From Pseudeuparius sepicola (lineage: Eukaryota > Arthropoda > Insecta > Coleoptera > Anthribidae), in the NCBI GenBank assembly GCA_963920635.1, contig OY987299.1, forward strand, positions 20,662,901 to 20,726,900: a DNA stretch of 64,000 nucleotides, read 5' to 3'. A model generated the notes under the pieces. The model saw only the letters and a program-made list of their open reading frames with translations, did no database searches and was not told the DNA's origin. The translations under genes and the position numbers were made by a program. Within the stretch, counting starts at the first letter, position 1. Each line of letters opens with the position of its first letter. This document shows positions 57,848-64,000 of the stretch, piece by piece.

Positions 57848-59175
57848 CAGGGTGGTCAGATAAGAATGCAAAGTGCTGTATCTCGGAAACCATTCGTCGT
57901 AGAGACTGGCGGTAAAAAATTTTTAGAATAAAGGGGCCAAGAAAAAACCTGGAAATTATTTTCAGATTTCCAAGATAGTCACCAGGGGGCGTAACCGCCA
58001 TCTTAAATTTTAAAGTGATTTTTCACTGAAATCCACCTAGTAATGTTACCAAAATAATATATGCTTTTTAAAAGTACGCTTTATTCGAGTAATTTTTGTT
58101 TAACACTTTTTGACATATCTATTAAAATAAAGTGGTGGGGAGTGATCAATGTTTTTTTAAATAAACAGCTGTAACTCTTAAATGACTGAACGGATTTTAA
58201 CAAACTTGGTCTCGTTGGAAAAAGCATTTATTGGTCCATCAAACCCATCTTACCCGTGATATGTCTAAGTCTCAGTGATGCCGCTAGAGCGCGTTTTTTT
58301 ATATAATAACAGAAATTTGCAAAATTTTCGAAAAAATTAAATGCAATAATATTACTTTTTTTTTCATAAAAATGTCGTGAAATGATACCTAAATAGGCTA
58401 GTGAAAACCGTATCTCGATATCCTATTCCTAGCTGAAAATATCAAAGAAAGAAGATTTAGTTTTATCATAAAATTTTTAAAAGACGCTGTTACACCGGTA
58501 TTTATTCTTATTTGCTTTTGTTTTTTTAAGATTTTATGATAAACTTTATAATTTTATCATTTTTTAATTATAAAAGTATACTTAGTTCAAAAAATTAAAA
58601 AAAACGTGTAGGGGCATAATAATCAATGCATTTAATATGCAAGTGCAAGGTAGGCAAAATACGAAGAGTAGGCCATGGAGGAAAAACAAATGCCTAAAAT
58701 CAACTTGTCAAATGCATTGACTGTGATGGAAGACAGTTCGAGCATTTAAGGAAGCATTAGTTTTATTAAAAAAATCATTTTCAGTTAGGAATAACATTTT
58801 AATATTTGTTGACAAGTTGATTTTAGGCATTTGTTTTTCCTCCATGGCCTACTCTTCGTATTTTGCCTACTGTTCATTTAAAAAAACATTGAATCGCTCC
58901 CTACCACTTTCTTTTAATAGATATGTCAAAAAGTGTTAAAAAAAATTACTCGAATAAAGCCTACCTTTAAAAAGCATATATTATTTTGGTAACATTACTA
59001 GGTGGATTTCAGTGAAAAATCACTTTAAAAGTTTAAGATGGCGGTTACGCCCCCTGGTGACTATCTTGTAAATCTGAAAATAATTTCCAGGTTTTTCTCG
59101 GGGCCACTTTATTCAAAAAAATTTTTTTACCGCAAGTCTCTACGACGAATAGTTTCCGAAATACAGCACTTTACC
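57848..59175. mobile_element. Foldback MITE, right end lost
   Basis: Left end CAGGGTGGTCAGATAAG follows TA. Arms pair through GTGCTGTATCTCGGAAAC near 57870 and its complement near 59160; the final 27 bp of the right end are missing or degraded. A second inverted pair (about 58640-58715 and 58800-58875) marks an inner element. Confidence 0.75.
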
Positions 59176-59179
59176 TTAC

Positions 59180-59575
59180 CTAGTTAGTGGGGCGCAAAAA
59201 AAAAATCGCACAACTTCACATACTAAACGAAAATAAAAACGATCACGAACACCATTATACAATAATTACAATGCGAACGGGAATGCAAAAATAAACTTGC
59301 GTGCAGAGGAATTAACACACAAAAAAAGGAAAACTGTCCCGAAAACAATCATTGGTATCTGTCGATATTATTTACCTAATACTTGTTTTTACAACGATAA
59401 TTGGCTGTTTTGCTATTTATTTAGGTACAAAAATAATGTTTGTTTTTCTATCAAATTAATAGGTTTATTAAACAGTTTGAACCGAAGGCCACTTATCTAA
59501 TTTTTGAACGTAACTGTAGTTTATGGAAATGTTTACTTAACCACGGCTAAATTGCGCGGTGTCGCTCTATAGGGG
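59180..59575. other. No gene seen
   Basis: AT-rich unique DNA with a poly-A run near 59198. Confidence 0.4.
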
Positions 59576-59579
59576 GCGC

Positions 59580-59760
59580 GCAAAGCCATTTCACTCAAAT
59601 TGCACTCATTATTGTCGCAATTTCTGTCCAACGATTTTTGAGTTGGATCTTCACTCGTTAACTCGGCGATCGGCTTAGCAAGTAAAAATGAAAAATTAAA
59701 ATTATAGAACCAGTTTGAGAGCAAGGTCCCTTCATTACTGAACTGAAGGCTTCGTACTAC
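59580..59760. repeat. Dispersed repeat, partner of 48.66-48.82 kb
   Basis: Inverted relative to the other copy; shared blocks are listed there. Confidence 0.5.
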
Positions 59761-59970
59761 AGCGTTGCCATACCGTTGGATAATTCCTTGAAAATCTGTA
59801 ATAATCTGCAAATTTCCACACCTCCCCTGAGGTATATAGCAGCACCGCGTTCCTTTTTTTAAGCGGGTGTTCGCCTGTAAAGGGATAAGGATACAGTAGC
59901 CTTATCATCCCGCATAAAAAATATCTAATAATATCAATTAATACAAACGCAATCACCATAACTTAGTTCT

Positions 59971-60129
59971 AATAATCACATCTACCATATTCTCACTATA
60001 CTTTCACGACACCACAAACCACTTCTTAATTACGTAGCATTCACCATAATCTACTAATAATCACATTTACCACGGCACTAATTTGTTGTCACTTTTTACT
60101 TTCACGACACAGCTCAGCACTTCTTAATG
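59971..60129. repeat. Direct duplication of ~80 bp units
   Basis: Two units share TAATAATCACAT(C/T)TACCA, CTTTCACGACAC and CACTTCTTAAT. Confidence 0.65.
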
Positions 60130-60140
60130 GAGTAACTTTT

Positions 60141-60249
60141 TAATAGAAGTTGTTCAAAATATTGTCCTCCATTCCTAATACAAGCTTCAACTGTTCGCTG
60201 CATCGATTGTTTTATCCATCTATTATCCATATATTGCAAGTTCCAGTCA
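60141..60249 (-). pseudogene. C-terminal fragment of a mariner-like transposase
   Basis: The minus strand encodes WIKQSMQRTVEACIRNGGQY then FEQLL. A terminal R...C...NGG.FE.LL is typical of insect mariner-related transposases (family knowledge). The expected stop after LL is lost and no catalytic part is near. Confidence 0.4.
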
Positions 60250-60600
60250 TTTCCCCTGGTCCGCAGGCTGGGGGGCTTTTGAACCAGCAGCACAAAAATT
60301 TCTAAGTATATAAGAGCAATGTTGTCATATTTTTAGCGAATAATTTTTTTTCAAAACTAAACTTTATAGACGTGCTTTTCGGGTCTAAACCTACCGACAG
60401 TTATCATTTATGTACTAATTAAAGTAACACCCTGTATAATATATTTTATTTCAAGAATCCCTTTAAAAATTATATTCGCAGAAGTGCTTTGAATTCATAT
60501 TCCTGATTCCTGTTGAAAAATCACTTAGGTATGTAAGGTTTCATATTTATTATTTGTTATCATGTTCGGTTTTTGTTTTATATTATTACATACCTAATTT
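60250..60600. other. No gene seen
   Basis: Contains an isolated mariner-type end AACACCCTGTATA near 60427-60439. Confidence 0.4.
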
Positions 60601-61259
60601 AAAATAAATAATTTTATTTTGAAAAATGGAAAGTTTCATAAATATAATTTTATAAACAACTTTTTTAGTGGACTTTTTTCATATCTGGCAAAATAAAGGT
60701 ACCTACTTTATTGCAGATGATTTTTTGCAATTTTGCTCAACGGAGAGTCAACAGAATTTAGCTGCGAAAAATCAGGGTTGGACCAACATTTTTTATTGTT
60801 CTTCGACCAGCTCAGATTGTTGAGGTTTGGCAGCCGTTGCACTCATTTTAGAGCATTATGTTGCGTATATTCTCACAATAATAAGGTATGAATGAGAGAG
60901 TCATCCTGGGTTCTTCATATGGAAAACTGAGTTTTCATTTATTCGAAAAATATGCTAGTCCAAGAAAATTGTCATTTTTTTATAATAGAGGCAGAAAAAA
61001 ATTCTTAACAGGTAGATATTTTCAGGGTTGGTTGTGGGTAGCGTCCTGAGTATAATCCCAAAAAATCACCATCGAAGTCGTGTTACGAACCCCGCAATAG
61101 GGGCGGTTTTGCAAACATTTTTTTGCAATTTTTTTTCTTATGTGTACATTATTACATTCTCTACAACCTTCCCTTATGAAGTTTTTTTAACTTCAATACT
61201 TCACGAGATATAGGTAAAAGATCGCCACTAGCTAAAGTGCTTTATAAAGGAGAAACAGC

Positions 61260-61320
61260 TGATTTTTTTCAGGGTTAACTGGGGGTTAACTTAGGCGTGC
61301 ACCCTGAGTTAATCCTGAAA
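61260..61320. repeat. Small hairpin
   Basis: GATTTTTTTCAGGGTTAACT and its near complement AGTTAATCCTGAAAAAATC face each other across about 23 bp. Confidence 0.55.
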
Positions 61321-61500
61321 AAATCGGCTTGTTTTAAAGAAATTTAGAAATAAATAATTTTATATTGAAAAATGGAAAGTTTCAGAAATATAATTTTATA
61401 AACAACTTTTTTAGTGGACTTTTTTCATATCTGGCAAAATAAAGTACCTTTTCTTGAAATCGGCATTAAAATGTCCCAAAATCGTCATTAAAAGCACAGA

Positions 61501-61537
61501 AATCGTACAATAATGTAGCTCATTATTGTACGATTTT
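61501..61537 (+). repeat. Perfect 16-bp hairpin followed by a T-run
   Basis: AATCGTACAATAATG, loop TAGCT, CATTATTGTACGATT, then TTTT. It resembles a Pol III-type or intrinsic terminator in shape only; it lies upstream of the 5S-derived segment. Confidence 0.6.
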
Positions 61538-61815
61538 TTCAATAAGTAGGCCTTGGCGAGATGTAAACATCAAACGTCAGACGCGGAGAAATCGCCCGTC
61601 AAAAGTGACCAAATATTCAAAACCCGGCCGATAAAGGCTCATTTAACTTTTCGTACACATTGCGAAATTGTTTCCTATAGAAGCGCAATCCTTCAGTATA
61701 CATATTTTAGTATATTTGAAAATCAATAGATTTGTTGTGTAGGCTGCACAAGAAGCAGCAGTTTGGTTTTTCTGTCAGAAGGTGCCGTACATCATTATAC
61801 TTGTCCTAGGTAGAG

Positions 61816-61869
61816 CGATCGGGAAAGTCAAGCAACGCCGCGCGTAGTCGGTTCGTGGACGGGTGATCC
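61816..61869 (+). ncRNA. 5S rRNA-derived segment (SINE3-like or pseudogene)
   Basis: Matches the middle of insect 5S rRNA (from memory): AAGTCAAGCAACG against AAGTTAAGCAACG, GCGTAGTC exactly, and TGGACGGGTGATC against TGGATGGGTGACC. These include the internal Pol III control boxes. Only about 45-55 nt are alike and the 5' and 3' thirds are absent, so it is not a functional 5S gene. Possibly the head of a 5S-derived SINE. Confidence 0.55.
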
Positions 61870-61931
61870 CTTATTATTATTTTCTTGCCTAATAAAACAT
61901 TTTTTTTCCGATATCAAGAAAAATATAATAT

Positions 61932-62047
61932 GTACCTCGGCACTGAAGTTCTTTTTATGACTCATGTGGTTTATTTGCCTCGGCCAGAGGCCTCAGCAAC
62001 TAAACTCCACATGAGTCATAAAAAGTTGAACTTCAGTGCCTTGGTAC
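61932..62047. repeat. Inverted repeat with ~38-bp arms
   Basis: GTACCTCGGCACTGAAGTT..TTTTTATGACTCATGTGG pairs with 62008-62047 with one small bulge and two mismatches around a 38-bp loop. Confidence 0.7.
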
Positions 62048-62377
62048 ATAAATAACTATTATTGCAGATGATTTTTTGCAATTTTGTTCAATGAAGAGTC
62101 AATAGAATTTAGCCGTGAAAAATCAGGGTTGGTCGTTGGTCCAACATTTTTTTATTGTTCTTGGACCAGCTCAGATTGTTCACATTATTTGTCAGTGGTT
62201 GCACCCCTTTTTATTCCTTCACTCAACGGTTAAATCTAGCTAAACTATAGTATTACAAGACTTGTTTAAGTATAACTAGAGGATAGAGGTATTATTAAGA
62301 AAAATTATAAAACTTCCATTTTGTATGTAACCATTGTAAAAAAGTGTATTTTTCCTTTTTGTTTTACCGTCATTATA

Positions 62378-63108
62378 CAGGGTGACCGTATTTCGAGTCT
62401 TTGCATGGGGATCTTGGTTATCGTAAGAGATACAAGGTCGGTTAAATTGGGGCAAAGTTTCGGAATTTGATGCCGAGTAACATGGTAAAAAAAATTTGGC
62501 TGGCCCTTTTCGTTTTGAAAATAATGCGAAAAAACTGAAAATTGTCATTTTCGTTTTTATTTTCTTAAATGAAAACGAATGGCGCTGGACATTTCTAAGT
62601 TAAACATTTTTACAAGGAATCTAAACATGATCTTGCATTTTTTTTCTCTCCTCCCTGGACAAAGATATGACGATCAACCTTTATTTTTCTTATGGGCGCC
62701 ATATTGGATTTTCGCATTTTTGAAAAGAGATCTTTTTTTCAATATCAATAAATTTAACATTAACTGAATTTTTACTGAACCGTTAAACAATATTCCAATG
62801 CACACTTCACAACAATGGGTAACTAGGCTTATGTTTCCAAGGCAATCTATGCAAAAACGTCAAACATTATGGGGCTAACATTTCCAAGGCACTCTATGCA
62901 AAAATGATTAATTTGATATTACGGCAAGAAAATTAAAGACAATTTTCAGTTTTTTCGCATTATTTTCAAAACGAGAAGGTCCAGCCAAATTTTTTTTTTA
63001 CCATGTTACTCGGCATCAAATTCCGCAGCTTTGCCCCAATTTAACCGACCTCGTACCTCTTAAGATAACCAAGATCCCCATGCAAAGACTCGAAATACGG
63101 TCACCCTG
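62378..63108. mobile_element. 731-bp foldback MITE, TA target site
   Basis: Ends CAGGGTGACCGTATTTCGAG, perfect on both sides, with TA flanks. Arms of about 200 bp; the small frames inside are arm or loop shadows. Confidence 0.88.
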
Positions 63109-63109
63109 T

Positions 63110-63610
63110 ATATGCCCTGGGGGTGGAGTTTTAAATATCGTATCTGGCGCAAATTCCAACCTTCCGACGTTATTTTGACTGGGTCTTTTTGTGGGGATTT
63201 TAGCTTTCGAGCCAGACCGCGTTCGTCACGGGAAAATCGTGATAATTGGGACAGGCTAAAGTAAATGTCCGGGAGATTGGGGGCCGAATAAAATAAGCTC
63301 TTTGTTTGCGCATAAAATTAGCCGAAAAGCTCGGGACAAACAGAAACCAAGACAATAAGATCTCGAATTTTAATTCGGGAGAAGAGTCGCTAATTTCGTA
63401 TTACCGCAATATAAATTCGTCATCTGCCGGGATATTACGCGGCTATATATGTCCACAGAAGGATATATTCTACTACAAGAAGATTAATCCATATGGGAGC
63501 AATGATTATTAAAATGCCTGTCGGGAATAAAGTTGTGTAGTATTTGCAGTATAGTAGGCCAAACGGACCTGAAAAAAAAGTAGGTATTTATTTTCCAAAC
63601 GGTAAACCAA
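63110..63610. other. GC-richer unique DNA, no gene seen
   Basis: 63120-63450 is less AT-rich but has no family-like frame. It resembles the other GC-richer patches at 8.9, 25.3, 29.7 and 52.0 kb in texture only. Confidence 0.4.
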
Positions 63611-63617
63611 GTCTAAA

Positions 63618-64000
63618 GGCCGGTCCACACGCAACGATGTATCGTACGATTTGCATGCGCAAGTAAATCGTTACAGATAAATCGTTACAAATTCAGTGCG
63701 TCCACATTATAACAACTTATCGTAGTAGGTAAAGCTGCAATTTTCGCTTGATACAATAATAATCATGGAGGAAGGGTTTTTGGAGAATTTCGACGTTTTG
63801 TTTAAATGATAAAAGGAAGAGGGAAATCAGGAAACGTTTAAATAGAACTAGATGGTCTAAAGCATGGTTATTGAAACGAAGTCTATTTTACCATTGAATT
63901 CTATTATAAAATTATGCGAAATGGTCGACATATTTTTTAACAAATTTAATATAAATCAGTAGTTATTGTTTTAGTTTTAATTAATTTAATAATTTCCGGA
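63618..64000. mobile_element. Left end of a PIF/Harbinger-like element, cut by the window
   Basis: Starts GGCCGGTCCACACGCAACG after TAA; GGCCGGTCCACACG-type ends are common for Harbinger elements in insects (family knowledge). AUG 63765 opens a 14-codon acidic frame (MEEGFLENFDVLFK) that then stops. No transposase in view. Confidence 0.45.

Larger units (their letters stand above)
60601..62185. repeat. Duplicated block, second copy split by an insertion
   Basis: Block X (60601-60702) recurs at 61346-61446 and block Y (about 60703-60822) at 62059-62184. X and Y are contiguous in copy 1 and separated by about 610 bp in copy 2. The insert holds a 5S-derived segment and two hairpins. A fragment of the 13739-14603 family (60850-60955) follows copy 1. 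Confidence 0.7.

Overview
The window looks like non-coding, repeat-dominated DNA from an insect nuclear genome. It is AT-rich with few long reading frames. It holds an insect-type errantivirus (gypsy-like LTR element with an env gene), Penelope-like element remains, hAT, mariner-type and Harbinger-type remnants, and spliceosomal introns in the few genes seen. The exact order or species cannot be named from sequence alone.

Layout. 0-13.6 kb: a chain of inverted-repeat (foldback) elements at 0.40-1.69, 2.64-4.19, 5.03-6.25, 7.65-8.03, 9.24-10.10, 10.75-11.24 and 11.56-12.60 kb, the last a hAT-type element with an 8-bp target duplication. A candidate exon lies at 12.74-12.89 kb. 13.6-22.4 kb: a nested block in which an old ~250-bp MITE was split by an 865-bp foldback and by a 7.6-kb errantivirus on the minus strand. 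The virus has identical 225-bp LTRs and a CGGG target duplication, with gag, pol and env. 22.7-25.1 kb: a broken hAT (ZMYM1-like) transposase, hAT termini and a transposase N-terminal fragment. 25.7-31.9 kb: a foldback, unique DNA and a candidate 5' exon at 30.1-30.5 kb. 32.1-32.8 kb: the best candidate host gene, three 3'-terminal exons on the minus strand. 33-44.6 kb: foldbacks, degenerate non-LTR reverse transcriptase copies in tandem, nested MITEs and diverged tandem repeats. 44.9-46.7 kb: a 5'-truncated Penelope-like element with RT and GIY-YIG domains and an inverted copy of its 3' region. 46.8-64 kb: more foldbacks, a second Penelope tail with a hammerhead-like motif, a decayed multi-copy insect gene at 52.5-53.7 kb, two paralogous exon-like segments (54.2 and 56.8 kb), a 5S rRNA-derived segment at 61.8 kb and a Harbinger-like terminus at the right edge.

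How the parts work together. The only integrated gene set is the errantivirus. Its gag and pol frames overlap by about 60 nt at a canonical -1 slippery heptamer. A strong leader donor and a pol-internal acceptor would place an upstream AUG in frame with env. This copy carries a stop just before the slippery site and a perfect 181-bp inverted duplication near the 3' end of pol, so it is young by its LTRs but probably defective, unless these lesions are assembly errors. The foldbacks mostly share TA target sites and CAGGGTG-like ends. They show nesting and exchange of cores between different termini, and would make long hairpin RNAs if transcribed.
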